Both the position numbers and the translations under genes were made by a program. Below the pieces are notes generated by a model. That model saw nothing but the letters and a program-made list of their open reading frames with translations, did no database searches and was not told the origin of the DNA. A DNA stretch of 64,000 nt from Pseudomonas sp. Fl4BN1 (GTDB taxonomy: Bacteria > Pseudomonadota > Gammaproteobacteria > Pseudomonadales > Pseudomonadaceae), in the NCBI RefSeq assembly GCF_009908285.1, contig NZ_JAAARM010000001.1, positions 124,001-188,000 of the forward strand, in the 5' to 3' direction. Positions 8,041-19,039 of this stretch are shown piece after piece. Positions within the stretch are counted from its first letter, which is position 1, and every line of letters starts with the position of its first letter.

Positions 8041-10020
8041 ATGGCTTTCTTACAGATGCCTACGCAAAAAACGGACAAATTCAACGACTTGCTCCGACGC
8101 TCACAGGAGATCGAAGGCTTGCGTCTGACCGACGCAATCCCCAAGCACCTGTACCAGCCACGGGTATGGCGCGGAATGCTCAGCTTTGTCGTCAGCTACA
8201 TGCTCTACATCGGTGCGGTGGTAGCAGTCGCTCATGTGCACTGGATTTTCTACCTGCCGTTGTGGCTGATTGCCGGCCTGGGTGGCTGGGGCCTGTTCTG
8301 CGTTGCTCACGATTGCGGGCACAACTCGTTTTCGCGCAATCGCACTTTCAACCACATCCTCGGGCATATCGCCTTGCTGCCGTTGCTGTACCCGTTCCAC
8401 GGCTGGCGTCATATGCACAACATGCACCACGCCAACACCAACAACCTGGAAATGGACGTCGACTGGCGCCCGGTGCTGCGTGTGCAATATGACGCCATGC
8501 CATGGTGGGACAAGCTGGTCTACAGCAGCACCCGCACCTGGCTGTTCTGGCTGGGCACGGTGAACTATCAGCGTCATTCGGGCTTTCGCCCGTCGATGTT
8601 CCACAAGCTCGAGGCGCGCAACGAAGTGCGCCGTTCGATCCTGTTCATGGCCGTGGCCGCGCTGATCTATCTGCCGACCCTGGTGTATTTCACCGGCTTC
8701 ACTGGTCTGTTCCTCTACTTCATCGCCCCGTGGCTGGCGATTCATGCCTGGTTCAGCCTGACCACCATGATGCATCACATCAGCGATGAGACGCCGTTCC
8801 TGACCAAGGAGCACTGGAGCTTCAACAGCAGCCGGCTGCTGTTGACCACCGACTACATGTACCCCAAGTGGCTGCTGTTTCTGACCCACTATATTTCCGT
8901 GCACACCGCGCACCACGTGGCACCGATCATTCCGCACTACAACCTGACTGAAGCCCAGGCCGCGTTGAAGACGGCCTTCCCGGGCATGGTCAGGGAGAAG
9001 CCTTTGACCGTGCAGGACGTGTGGCATGTGACGCGCAATTGCCACCTGTACGATCCGGTCAACGGCTTCTATGAGTCCTTCGATCAGCCGGCCCAGGCGA
9101 CGGGCGACCAGAGCACGCCAGGTGCCAGGGCTGCCAACAGTCCCCTGACCATGAAGCAGCAGCTGCTGCGCAGCTACATGGGCGTACTGGGTTCGATCTC
9201 GCTGGACACCGCCGGCTCCAAGGCCACGGACCTGTTCGGCTATACCCGCGAATACATCAAGCAGCCAGACAAGGAAATGAGCCCACTGGGCGCCCAGCGT
9301 TTCCATATCAAGGGTGTTCCGGGCGTTCCCCACGGCTATCAGTGGGGCACGGGCAACCAGACCATTCTCCTGGTGCATGGCTGGGGTGCGGACAGTCGCA
9401 GCCTGTATTCCTTCACTCGCGCCCTGCAGCGCCAAGGCTTCAAGGTCGCGACCTTCGACGCCCCGGCCCACGGCATCTCGCCGGGCTCGCTGAGCACCAT
9501 GACCGAGTTCAAGGACGCGGTGAAAGCGGCGATTGTCGCTCTGGGTGATGTGGTCGGGATCGTGGCCCACTCGCTGGGCGGCATCGCAGCCACCGGTGCC
9601 CTGGCCGAACTGGCCGAGACCCATCGGATCAAGGCCCTGTGCCTGCTGGGGTCGCCTGCCAACCTGCCGGTGGTCATCGAGCGCTGGGCCAATGGTTACC
9701 TGAAGCTCAAGCCGCAGGTGGTCCAGGCCATGCACCGCGAACTGTGGAAGCGCAACGGCGTGCCGGTTCAGCACTGGGACATCCCGGCATTGGGCAATGC
9801 CCTGCAATTGCCGATGTTGGTGCTGCATGACCTCAACGACCCGATCGTGCCGTTCTGCGAAGCGCAACAGATCACCACGCTGATGCCGTGGGCGAAGCTG
9901 GAACCGGTGTCCGGTCTCGGCCATGTGCGGATTCTTTCCGATGCCGCGGTGGTGGAGCAGGTGGCGCAGTTCCTCGCCGAGAACATCAAGGTGGCCGAAG
10001 CGGCTCAGGTCAGCGCATGA
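8041..10020 (+). CDS. Fused membrane desaturase / alpha-beta hydrolase
   Basis: Two-domain protein of 659 residues. Residues about 40-340 are a membrane fatty acid desaturase of the FADS-like type with boxes HDCGH (near 89), HNMHH (near 127) and HTAHH (near 287). After a linker (about 345-400), residues about 405-655 are an alpha/beta hydrolase with LVHGWG, nucleophile elbow AHSLGG (Ser near 511), acid in HDLNDP (near 600) and histidine in GLGHV (near 627). The start is ATG 8041, 7 bases after CAGGAG; a TTG two codons earlier is less likely. The hydrolase may release the finished polyyne acid from the carrier protein, as CayF-type thioesterases do. Both active sites look intact. Confidence 0.9.
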   Translation: MAFLQMPTQKTDKFNDLLRRSQEIEGLRLTDAIPKHLYQPRVWRGMLSFVVSYMLYIGAVVAVAHVHWIFYLPLWLIAGLGGWGLFCVAHDCGHNSFSRNRTFNHILGHIALLPLLYPFHGWRHMHNMHHANTNNLEMDVDWRPVLRVQYDAMPWWDKLVYSSTRTWLFWLGTVNYQRHSGFRPSMFHKLEARNEVRRSILFMAVAALIYLPTLVYFTGFTGLFLYFIAPWLAIHAWFSLTTMMHHISDETPFLTKEHWSFNSSRLLLTTDYMYPKWLLFLTHYISVHTAHHVAPIIPHYNLTEAQAALKTAFPGMVREKPLTVQDVWHVTRNCHLYDPVNGFYESFDQPAQATGDQSTPGARAANSPLTMKQQLLRSYMGVLGSISLDTAGSKATDLFGYTREYIKQPDKEMSPLGAQRFHIKGVPGVPHGYQWGTGNQTILLVHGWGADSRSLYSFTRALQRQGFKVATFDAPAHGISPGSLSTMTEFKDAVKAAIVALGDVVGIVAHSLGGIAATGALAELAETHRIKALCLLGSPANLPVVIERWANGYLKLKPQVVQAMHRELWKRNGVPVQHWDIPALGNALQLPMLVLHDLNDPIVPFCEAQQITTLMPWAKLEPVSGLGHVRILSDAAVVEQVAQFLAENIKVAEAAQVSA

Positions 10021-10057
10021 GCACAATGCACAACCTTTGGATGATGGTTACCCACCC

Positions 10058-10255
10058 ATGACGACCTATGCTGAAAGCGCTGTGGCCGAGTCCGGCCTGT
10101 GGATGTGCCTGATTTGCGGCTGGATCTACAACCAACGGCTGGGTGATCCCGATTCGGGGGTGCCTCCGGGCACCGCCTGGGATGACATTGCCGACGACTG
10201 GACCTGTCCGGAATGTGGCGTGAGCAAGTTGGACTTCAACATGGTGAAGCTGTAA
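10058..10255 (+). CDS. Rubredoxin
   Basis: Small iron-sulfur electron carrier of 65 residues. Four cysteines in two CxxC pairs (C17/C20 in CLICG and C50/C53 in CPECG) bind a single iron, and the loop GDPDSGVPPGTAW is the family hallmark. It probably hands electrons to the di-iron desaturases, as rubredoxins do for AlkB-type enzymes. The ribosome site is weak (GGATGATGG about 10-18 bases upstream). It lies 37 bases after the fused desaturase in the same operon. No dedicated rubredoxin reductase is seen; the flavoprotein at 11216 is the only pyridine-nucleotide oxidoreductase in the operon. Confidence 0.93.
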   Translation: MTTYAESAVAESGLWMCLICGWIYNQRLGDPDSGVPPGTAWDDIADDWTCPECGVSKLDFNMVKL

Positions 10256-10292
10256 CCCAACGCTTGAAATCTGTAGTCGATGAGGAAGCAAG

Positions 10293-12676
<2,384 letters not shown>

Positions 12677-12690
12677 TGCTTGGCAAATGG

Positions 12691-12786
12691 TAGGAGCGAG
12701 CTTGCTCGCGATGAGTTTGAGAGCGCCGCACGCTTTCGTCGAGCGCGTTATCGTTAACGTCCATCGCGAGCAAGCTCGCTCCTACA
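12691..12786. repeat. REP pair (GAGCGAGCTTGCTCGCGAT type)
   Basis: TAGGAGCGAGCTTGCTCGCG at 12691-12710 recurs inverted at about 12764-12786, with a 50-base spacer. Each arm is itself a palindrome, so RNA from here can fold strongly. It separates the 3' end of the polyyne-type operon from the convergent XRE-ImmA gene and may limit read-through. Confidence 0.85.
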
Positions 12787-12791
12787 AGGGA

Positions 12792-13994
12792 TTATTTTTT
12801 ATTTGGAAAGCCGAGGATTTTTGCGGTTTCACTGAAGAGCTGATCCTGTGCCGAGCGCTTTCTGAGTTGCATATTGATGACCTGTGACTGGTCTGGAAGG
12901 TCAAAGTAGCCCTCATCCAGGCTGCACAGGCTTTCCAGAATGGACACAGGCAAGCCCAGCAGTTGCCTGACCTGGGACCTGGAAAGCACTTTGTTTTCCA
13001 CCAGCATTCTCACGCCACGTGCAATCAGCTGTGGTCGTTCAAAATCAAAGTCGCCATCCATCGGCTCACCTTTGACCCAGCCTCTTGCTGATTTGGCTTT
13101 CCACAGCCGGGTTGTCGTGGTGTCGTTGATGATTTCCAGATCCACACAGCGATGCACCATGGCCGCTACAGAGACTTTCCAGCGTGATTTCAACGCTAGC
13201 AAAGTATCCAGAGTGGGCCAGCGAATCTCCCTGAGAAAACTTTCTGCAGGCATCAGGAAGGCGCTTGCGAAGCGGTGTGCCTGGGACTCAAGCAGCGCGT
13301 GGTTGGCCTCGTATTGCTCCTTGGAAACATGTCGATGGAGAACGATATGTCCGAGCTCATGGGCCGCGTCGAAACGGTTTCTGATGCCATTTGCCTTATC
13401 GGCTACGAGTAGCACGTAGGGACGCTGGTCCAGTTCATACCAGTTGGAAACACCGTCCATTTTCAAATGGCCCAATGTGGTCCGGGCACAGATGATTCCG
13501 GCGCTCTCAAGTGCTTGAACGACATTGGGAATAGGCGCGATTCCCAACCCCCAGGCTTGCCGGCATGCGCTGGCCATCTGCTCGATTTCCTGGTCGGAAA
13601 TCATCTGGCAGTTAGTCTCCGTCAAATGCGGGACATTGACCGCCGCGAACTCAAGGCTTTCCTGAAGCTTGTAAGAAATGTCCTGAAGCCACTCCAGGCG
13701 TACCTCGGCAATGTCTCGTGCATTATTGGTGGTACTGACTTGGGAGCGAAAGAAAAAGGGAGTGTTCTGGGCGGTTTCAACCGGCTCTTCAAGCAGCCAG
13801 TTTTCGCTCACGCCAAACACTTCACACAAGCGCTGGAAGGCTTCAGCCTCGGGCTCCTGCAATCCATTTTCCCATTTTGAGATGTTTCCAGAGGCACGCC
13901 CCACCCTTTCGGCCAATGCTGTTTGGGTCATCCCAAAAGCAAGGCGCACCTGTTTGAGGCGCTCTGACTGAAAGCCCGCGACTCCAGTTTTCAT
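12792..13994 (-). CDS. XRE-family regulator with ImmA/IrrE-type metallopeptidase domain
   Basis: Protein of 400 residues. The N-terminal XRE helix-turn-helix spans about residues 10-68 (MTQTALAERVGRASGNISKW), followed by a linker and a zinc metallopeptidase domain with HELGH at 212-216 (RFDAAHELGHIVLH). Proteins of this COG2856 build often cleave a repressor in response to stress, as ImmA of ICEBs1 and IrrE of Deinococcus do, or act as antitoxin-like regulators. The start lies 3 bases after the stop of the upstream gene, so the pair is an operon. Ordinary-looking housekeeping neighbours, REP boundary and visibly lower GC suggest acquired DNA. Target unknown. Confidence 0.87.
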   Translation of the reverse strand: MKTGVAGFQSERLKQVRLAFGMTQTALAERVGRASGNISKWENGLQEPEAEAFQRLCEVFGVSENWLLEEPVETAQNTPFFFRSQVSTTNNARDIAEVRLEWLQDISYKLQESLEFAAVNVPHLTETNCQMISDQEIEQMASACRQAWGLGIAPIPNVVQALESAGIICARTTLGHLKMDGVSNWYELDQRPYVLLVADKANGIRNRFDAAHELGHIVLHRHVSKEQYEANHALLESQAHRFASAFLMPAESFLREIRWPTLDTLLALKSRWKVSVAAMVHRCVDLEIINDTTTTRLWKAKSARGWVKGEPMDGDFDFERPQLIARGVRMLVENKVLSRSQVRQLLGLPVSILESLCSLDEGYFDLPDQSQVINMQLRKRSAQDQLFSETAKILGFPNKK

Positions 13995-13997
13995 GGT

Positions 13998-14675
13998 TTA
14001 CCTCTTGGAAATAGACTCATCGGTGGCTTGATTTTCGGCTTCTTCGGCTCGGCGCATTTTATCTCGCAATATCACCAGCTCCATGGATTTCTGTTGGGTG
14101 ACATCCTCACCAGAGTAGCCTTCAAGTAATTCTTCGAGCGGGCAATCAAGGTGAAACCCTCTGCCGTTGAAATAGGGCACAGCCAAGGTAACTGCCCTGG
14201 GTTCTGATTGATTGGCTTCGTTGGGGTGGGGGGCATGGACGATGACAAGGGCGTGAATCAGCTGTTCGTCCACCGTTTGTTGCACGCCGTCTATCCAGTC
14301 CAGTTGGATGGGGGAGAGGGACTCATTGAGTGCTTTCAACTCGCGCCGATGTTTCGCCTCGCGCACCTCCTTCTGCCACGGGAGGACGACAGCCGTGATT
14401 CGCACACAGCCAATCTTCAACAGAACGTAGTGATGCCCACTTGGATCTGTAGCCAGGACGACCGGGCTCCAGCGTTGCAGGCTGGCCAGCGCATCCTGGA
14501 TTAGCGAATGCCGCAAGTGACCTCGCAGGTATTCGGCAGGGGTGTGAGTCAATAGTGCCCGGGTTTCTTTCACTGCTTTCTGAAAGGTTTGTGGAAGCAG
14601 AACCTCCAGCTCATCAAAAAAATCCTGATGAATCTGCGTTCTGATAAAACTCTGGATTTCTTCTTTGGTCACCAT
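13998..14675 (-). CDS. Hypothetical protein in operon with XRE-ImmA regulator
   Basis: I do not recognise this family. From ATG 14675 it has 225 residues; the frame is open to a GTG at 14759, but that extension is Arg/Lys-rich, would overlap the candidate operator and looks untranslated. The protein is soluble, with no signal or membrane helix. It has a helical N-terminus, a beta-rich middle (VVLATDPSGHHYVLLKIG, RITAVVLPW) and a charged C-terminal helix (SMELVILRDKMRRAEEAENQ). It ends 3 bases before the XRE-ImmA start. It could be the effector or substrate partner of the protease; nothing in the sequence proves it. Confidence 0.7.
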   Translation of the reverse strand: MVTKEEIQSFIRTQIHQDFFDELEVLLPQTFQKAVKETRALLTHTPAEYLRGHLRHSLIQDALASLQRWSPVVLATDPSGHHYVLLKIGCVRITAVVLPWQKEVREAKHRRELKALNESLSPIQLDWIDGVQQTVDEQLIHALVIVHAPHPNEANQSEPRAVTLAVPYFNGRGFHLDCPLEELLEGYSGEDVTQQKSMELVILRDKMRRAEEAENQATDESISKR

Positions 14676-14744
14676 GGCCGTGCACCGCAATCGATTTGAT
14701 AGGCGGACTTTTAGGACAGTTTCATTGGTTATCCAAGCCTTTTT

Positions 14745-14762
14745 ACTGTGTTTTTGCACAGT
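14745..14762. promoter_or_regulatory. Perfect dyad ACTGTG-N6-CACAGT, candidate XRE operator
   Basis: An 18-base inverted repeat with 6-bp arms lies 70 bases upstream of the two-gene XRE-ImmA operon, in the gap to the divergent 80-codon gene. Arm length and spacing fit a dimeric XRE regulator. Partial half-sites (ACAGTT near 14717, AACTGTC near 14836) occur in the same gap. Confidence 0.5.
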
Positions 14763-14818
14763 CTTCTGGCGGATTGCGAAAATAGATTTTCCTTACGCCT
14801 TTCACCGTCTTTTCCTGA

Positions 14819-14848
14819 TTGTGAGTATCGATCTCAACTGTCTATAGT
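14819..14848 (+). promoter_or_regulatory. Candidate sigma-70 promoter of the small gene at 14940
   Basis: TTGTGA at 14819-14824 and TATAGT at 14843-14848 are separated by 18 bases. Transcription would start near 14855, leaving an 85-base leader before the ATG. Confidence 0.45.
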
Positions 14849-14939
14849 CTTGCTAGCGCTGTAATCAGTGCTCGGGTGTGCAAGCTCGTTGCTTTCAGAA
14901 GTGCAGTGTTTTTTAGCGCCTTGAGAAGGAGTAACGAGC

Positions 14940-15182
14940 ATGGATCAGCCTCTCCCGCTTACCGATAGCAGCGCTCTGCTAATCAATACCCGAGCCAGTA
15001 ACCTCGATTTTTTCGCCTGTGCCGATCGAAGATTTCGAGCGGTCAAGAATCTGATGAAAAGTCTTTCCTACATGGATGTGAGGGCCGTCGAAAGTGCGGA
15101 TTTGAACAGCGTTACTGAAGCGGCATACCTCCTGTTGCAGGAAGGTTGTGACCTCATGGGGGCCATGGAGCCGTGTCAGTGA
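14940..15182 (+). CDS. Small hypothetical protein (80 residues)
   Basis: I do not recognise a named domain. The reading frame starts at ATG 14940, 8 bases after a good AAGGAG site, and is preceded by a plausible promoter. The product is acidic with a C-terminal helix ending in LLLQEGCDLMGAMEP and has no membrane segment or signal. Short proteins of this general build with a C-terminal amphipathic helix are frequent in Pseudomonas. A short GC hairpin (CCCGCG-N4-CGCGGG, 15202-15217) follows the stop and may help termination. It is divergent from the XRE-ImmA operon and might share its operator. Confidence 0.6.
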   Translation: MDQPLPLTDSSALLINTRASNLDFFACADRRFRAVKNLMKSLSYMDVRAVESADLNSVTEAAYLLLQEGCDLMGAMEPCQ

Positions 15183-15275
15183 TTGCGTCCTGAAACGGTC
15201 CCCCGCGTATTCGCGGGAGACTGCTGTTTGTCGAGAGGAGTCGAAGGGACGGCAAGCGGCGCGGGCAGATATTGC

Positions 15276-16121
15276 TCAGCGGAAGAACGGCACATCCCCC
15301 AGAATCGTTGCGCGCTGCATCACGCGGCGCTGCGGACGGTAATCGTCCACAGCGTAGTGCTGGGTCACGCGGTTATCCCAGAACGCCACGTCGTTTTCCT
15401 GCCAGCGCCAGCGGATGGTGAATTCTGGGCGGGTGGCATGGGCGAACAGCAGGTTGAGGATGGCGGCGCTTTCCGTCTCCGACAGTTCGTTGATGCGGGT
15501 GGTGAAGCCGTCGTTGACGAACAGCGCCTTGCGCCCGCTCACCGGGTGGGTGCGGATTACCGGGTGCGACAGCGGTGGGTTGTTGCGTCGGGTTTCCTCC
15601 CAGCGTGCCAAGTCTTCCGGGGTATTGCCAAAGCGCTCCAGGGGGAAGGACTTGATGAATTCATGGGTCGCGGTCAGGCCCTGGAGCAGGTTCTTCATCG
15701 GCTCGGACAGCGCCTCGTAGGCGGCGATGCCGCTGGCCCACAGGGTGTCGCCGCCAAACTCCGGCAACAGCTTGGCGCTGAGCACCGCGCCCAGGGCCGG
15801 GGTCGGCAGGAAGGTCACGTCGGTGTGCCAGATGGCGTTGTCGCGCACGTCGGTTTCGGCGGTATCGAGGATCAGCACTTCCGGCTGTTCCGGCACGTTG
15901 GGGTAGATCGGGTGAATGTGCAGGTCACCGAAGTTGGCGGCGAAGCGCGCCTGCTGCTGCGGGGTGATCGGCTGGTCGCGGAAGAACAGCACCTGGTGCT
16001 TGAGCAGCGCCTGCTCGATGGCGTCGCGTAGCTCGATGCTCAATGGCTGGCTGATGTCGACGCCACTGATCTGGGCGCCGAGGGCGGAGCTTAAAGGGGT
16101 GATGGTCAGGCTCATGGTCAT
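15276..16121 (-). CDS. tauD: Taurine dioxygenase
   Basis: Fe(II)/2-oxoglutarate dioxygenase that hydroxylates taurine, releasing sulfite for sulfur assimilation and aminoacetaldehyde. At 281 residues it has TauD length. The iron ligands are the His and Asp of IWHTDVTF (near residues 99-101) and the distal His of TQHYAVDDY (near 255); the 2-oxoglutarate arginine is in RRVMQRA (near 266-270). It is the last gene of the tauABCD set, separated from tauC by a REP pair, a common place for such elements inside Pseudomonas operons. Expression is expected under sulfate limitation through CysB/Cbl; no site was identified. Confidence 0.95.
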   Translation of the reverse strand: MTMSLTITPLSSALGAQISGVDISQPLSIELRDAIEQALLKHQVLFFRDQPITPQQQARFAANFGDLHIHPIYPNVPEQPEVLILDTAETDVRDNAIWHTDVTFLPTPALGAVLSAKLLPEFGGDTLWASGIAAYEALSEPMKNLLQGLTATHEFIKSFPLERFGNTPEDLARWEETRRNNPPLSHPVIRTHPVSGRKALFVNDGFTTRINELSETESAAILNLLFAHATRPEFTIRWRWQENDVAFWDNRVTQHYAVDDYRPQRRVMQRATILGDVPFFR

Positions 16122-16138
16122 TCTCGTAGTCGCTGTGT

Positions 16139-16207
16139 GTAGGAGCCGGCCGGGCGGCGTTGCGCTTGCTGGGCTGGGGGCCTCTTCGCTGGCAAGCCAG
16201 CTCCTAC
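16139..16207. repeat. REP pair between tauC and tauD
   Basis: GTAGGAGCCGGC at the left and CTTCGCTGGCAAGCCAGCTCCTAC at the right face each other around a G-rich middle. The right arm is the same REP type as that seen at 26101, 39677 and in the tandem array near 46.2 kb. It may give differential expression of tauD. Confidence 0.8.
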
Positions 16208-16228
16208 GCAGGAGAGGGGGATCTGTTG

Positions 16229-17068
16229 TTAGTGGGATTGGCCGTGCCAGGGCACCAGCTTGCGTTGCAGGGCGCGCAGGCCCATCTCCATGGCGAAGGC
16301 GATCAGGGCAATCACCAATATCCCCAGCAGCACCACGTCGGTGACCAGGAACTGCGCGGCGGACTGCACCATGAAACCCAGGCCGCTGGTGGCGGCAATC
16401 AGCTCCGCCGCCACTAGGGTCGACCAGCCGACCCCGAGGCCGATGCGCACCCCGGTGAGGATGTCCGGCAAGGCGCTAGGCAGGATCACGTGGCGAATCA
16501 GTTGCGCCCGGGTCGCGCCCAGGGACTGCGCGGCGCGCAGCTTGGCCGGGTCAACGGTGCGCACGCCGGTGGCGGTGGCGATGGCGATCGGGGCGAAGAT
16601 CGCCAGGTAGATCAGCAGCACCTTGGACAGTTCGCCAATGCCGCACCAGATGACGATCAGCGGCAGATAGGCCAGGGGTGGAATCGGTCGGTAGAACTCG
16701 ATCAAGGGGTCGAGCACGCCACGGGCGATGCGGTTGGCGCCGATGGCGATGCCCACCGGAATCGCCGTCAGAACGGCAAAGCCCAGGGCCAGGCCGATGC
16801 GTTGCAGGCTCGCCGCCAGGTGCTGCCAGAGGGTGGAATCCATGTAGCCGCTGGTGGCCAGCAACCAACCCTTTTGCAGCACCGCAGAAGGGGGCGGCAG
16901 GAACAGCGGTTCGATCAGGCCGGTGGCGGTGACGGCCCACCACAGGGCCAGCAGGGTGGCCAGGGTCAGCACGCTGATCCAGCGCGTGCTCAGGCTGCGG
17001 CGCACCGGCAGTGGTGCTTTCGGGGTGGCATCGCGGGTCGCGGTGGCGGGAATCTCATAGCTGCTCAT
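16229..17068 (-). CDS. tauC: Taurine ABC transporter, permease
   Basis: Inner-membrane permease of 279 residues in the SsuC/TauC (BPD_transp_1) family. About six hydrophobic helices follow a hydrophilic N-terminus of roughly 30 residues. The EAA loop that contacts the ATPase appears as [28 protein letters not shown] (about residues 175-202; key residues EAA-like AAQ, G and P). The start overlaps the tauB stop by 4 bases. Together with TauA and TauB it imports taurine and possibly other alkanesulfonates. Confidence 0.94.
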   Translation of the reverse strand: MSSYEIPATATRDATPKAPLPVRRSLSTRWISVLTLATLLALWWAVTATGLIEPLFLPPPSAVLQKGWLLATSGYMDSTLWQHLAASLQRIGLALGFAVLTAIPVGIAIGANRIARGVLDPLIEFYRPIPPLAYLPLIVIWCGIGELSKVLLIYLAIFAPIAIATATGVRTVDPAKLRAAQSLGATRAQLIRHVILPSALPDILTGVRIGLGVGWSTLVAAELIAATSGLGFMVQSAAQFLVTDVVLLGILVIALIAFAMEMGLRALQRKLVPWHGQSH

Positions 17069-17859
17069 GGGCGCTCCTGCTGCTGGGTGGCGCTGCGTTG
17101 GGAGAACACCCGGGACAGCACATGCTCACGGGTCTCGATGAACAGCGGGTCGGACTTGATCGACCGGGCCGACTCGCCGGCGGCGTAGCGCTGGCCGAAG
17201 TCCAGGTTCAGGCGTTCGACGATCTGCCCCGGGTTGGGCGCCAGAAGGATCAGGTCGGTGGCGAGGAATACCGCTTCCTCGATGTCGTGGGTGATCAGGA
17301 ACACCGGCTTGGCGGTGCGCCGCCAGACTTGCAGCAGCAGCTCCTGCATCTGTTCGCGGGTGAAGGCATCCAGGGCACCGAAGGGTTCATCCATCAACAG
17401 CACCCGCGGCTCGGCCGCCAGGGCACGGGCCAGGCCCACGCGCTGCTTCTGCCCGCCGGAGAGCTGCCAGACACGGCGCTTTTCGAAACCGGCAAGGTCC
17501 ACCAGGGCGAGCATCTCCCGAGCCCGGGCTTCACGCTTGTCCCGGGCCACACCGGCCAGTTCCAGACCGAAGGCAACATTGGCCAGCACGTCCTGCCAGG
17601 GCAGCAGGGCGTCGTCCTGGAACACCACGCCACGCTCGGCGCTGGGACCCTTGACCGGCACGCCGTCGAGGCTGATGCGCCCGGCACTGGGGTCGACGAA
17701 CCCGGCAATCAGGTTCAGCAACGAGGTCTTGCCGCTGCCGGAAGGGCCCAGGGCGACCAGCAGTTGCTGTGGCCCCAGGGTCAGGGAAATATCCGCCAGC
17801 ACCGGCTCGGCGGCGCCGGGGTACTGTGCGCTGATGCGCTCCAGTTGTAGCAAGGCCAT
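17065..17859 (-). CDS. tauB: Taurine ABC transporter, ATP-binding protein
   Basis: ABC ATPase of 264 residues driving taurine import. It shows Walker [10 protein letters not shown] (near residue 38), Q-loop in [10 protein letters not shown] (near 80), signature LSGGQKQR (near 132) and Walker [13 protein letters not shown] (near 152). The gene follows tauA by 27 bases and overlaps tauC. SsuB-like proteins share this pattern, but the tauD downstream settles the assignment. Confidence 0.94.
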   Translation of the reverse strand: MALLQLERISAQYPGAAEPVLADISLTLGPQQLLVALGPSGSGKTSLLNLIAGFVDPSAGRISLDGVPVKGPSAERGVVFQDDALLPWQDVLANVAFGLELAGVARDKREARAREMLALVDLAGFEKRRVWQLSGGQKQRVGLARALAAEPRVLLMDEPFGALDAFTREQMQELLLQVWRRTAKPVFLITHDIEEAVFLATDLILLAPNPGQIVERLNLDFGQRYAAGESARSIKSDPLFIETREHVLSRVFSQRSATQQQERP

Positions 17860-17886
17860 GACGGCTATCTCCTGTCCTGTCGCGGA

Positions 17887-18864
17887 TTATTCAGTGATGA
17901 ACTTGGCGCTGACGTAGGGGGCGTAGTCCGGCAGTACCGCTTCGACCTTGCCTTGCTCCTTGAGGAACACCGCGGTGTCGGTGATGGCCTTGGTGGTCGG
18001 CGCGCCGAGGCTGACCACCTGGTCGGCGGCCAGCGGGTAGACGTTGCCTTGCAGCAGCAGCGGGATATCGCTGGCCTTGGCCCCGGAGAGCTTCACCAGC
18101 TTGTCGACGTTGCCCTGATTGGCCAGCCAGGCTTGCGGGTCCTTGCGGTACTGGGCGTAGGCATCCAGGGTCACCTTGGCGAAGGCGGTGACCACTTCCG
18201 GGTGCTTCTCGGCAAAGTCCTTGCGCACGATCCAGGCATCGAAGGTCGGCGCGCCGAACTTGGCCAGTTCACCGGAGGTGATCAGCACCTTGCCGTTTTC
18301 CTTGGCCACGCCGAGGGCCGGGTCCCAGACGTAGGTGGCATCGATATCGCCGCGTTTCCAGGCAGCAATGATCGCCGGTGGCGCGAGGTTGAGGATCTGC
18401 ACTTTCGAAGGGTCGATGTTCCAGTGTTTCAGTGCTGCCAGCAGGCTGTAGTGGCCGGTGGAAACGAACGGCACGGCGACTTTTTTACCGATCAGGTCCT
18501 GAGGGCTCTTGATCCCGGAACCGTCCCGAGCCACCAGGGCTTCGGCGGCGCCGATCTGGGTGGCGATGAGGAAGGTTTCTACCGGCACCTTGCGGGTGAT
18601 GGCGGCGGTCAGCGGGCTGGAACCCAGGTAGCCGATCTGCACATCGCCGGAAGCGATGGCGGCGATGACATCGGCACCGTTATCGAATTTGCGCCAGTTG
18701 ATCTTGGCCTGGGTGGCTTTTTCGTAGCTGCCGTCGGCCTGGGCCACTTTGGCCGGGTCGACGGTGGTCTGGTAGGCGACGGTGACGTCGGCCGCCTGGG
18801 CAAAGAAACTCGCTGCGGCCAGGGATGCGGCCGCCAGGAGGCGAAGGGGGAAGTGCAGTTTCAT
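17887..18864 (-). CDS. tauA: Taurine-binding periplasmic protein
   Basis: Substrate-binding component of the taurine importer. From ATG 18864 (MKLHFPLRLL) it has 325 residues; a start five codons earlier at 18879 is possible but the signal peptide (hydrophobic core LLAAASLAAASFF, cleavage after AQA) fits the shorter form, and GGAG lies a few bases upstream of it. The mature part begins ADVTVAYQ and has the SsuA/TauA fold elements (VAYQTTVDPAKV, GYLGSSPL, VPFVSTGHYS). It is the first gene of tauABCD. Confidence 0.93.
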   Translation of the reverse strand: MKLHFPLRLLAAASLAAASFFAQAADVTVAYQTTVDPAKVAQADGSYEKATQAKINWRKFDNGADVIAAIASGDVQIGYLGSSPLTAAITRKVPVETFLIATQIGAAEALVARDGSGIKSPQDLIGKKVAVPFVSTGHYSLLAALKHWNIDPSKVQILNLAPPAIIAAWKRGDIDATYVWDPALGVAKENGKVLITSGELAKFGAPTFDAWIVRKDFAEKHPEVVTAFAKVTLDAYAQYRKDPQAWLANQGNVDKLVKLSGAKASDIPLLLQGNVYPLAADQVVSLGAPTTKAITDTAVFLKEQGKVEAVLPDYAPYVSAKFITE

Positions 18865-18979
18865 TGGGGAGCTCCTCATAGGCGGCCGGTGATCGGCGTC
18901 GGAGGAGACTAAATGATCTAAGAATGCAGAAATAAATAACTTATTTGCATTAGCTTATGAGGGGAAATATGCAGCGCGC

Positions 18980-19038
18980 TGTTCGCCGGCAAGCCGGCTC
19001 CTACGGGATGGGTGTAGGAGCCGGTTGGCCGGCGAAGC
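18980..19038. repeat. REP pair upstream of tauA / downstream of gshA
   Basis: TTCGCCGGCAAGCCGGCTCCTAC and GTAGGAGCCGGTTGGCCGGCGAA are inverted copies separated by about ten bases, forming a long imperfect hairpin directly after the gshA stop on the minus strand. It may act as a 3'-end stabiliser. Confidence 0.85.
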
Positions 19039-19039
19039 G

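Noticed and set aside
10041..10060. Mini-ORF ATGATGGTTACC... before rubredoxin
   Set aside because: Only six codons ending on the rubredoxin start; could couple translation but is too short to support.
12792..15182. Prophage remnant
   Set aside because: No integrase, attachment repeats or phage structural genes; only the regulator type is phage-like.
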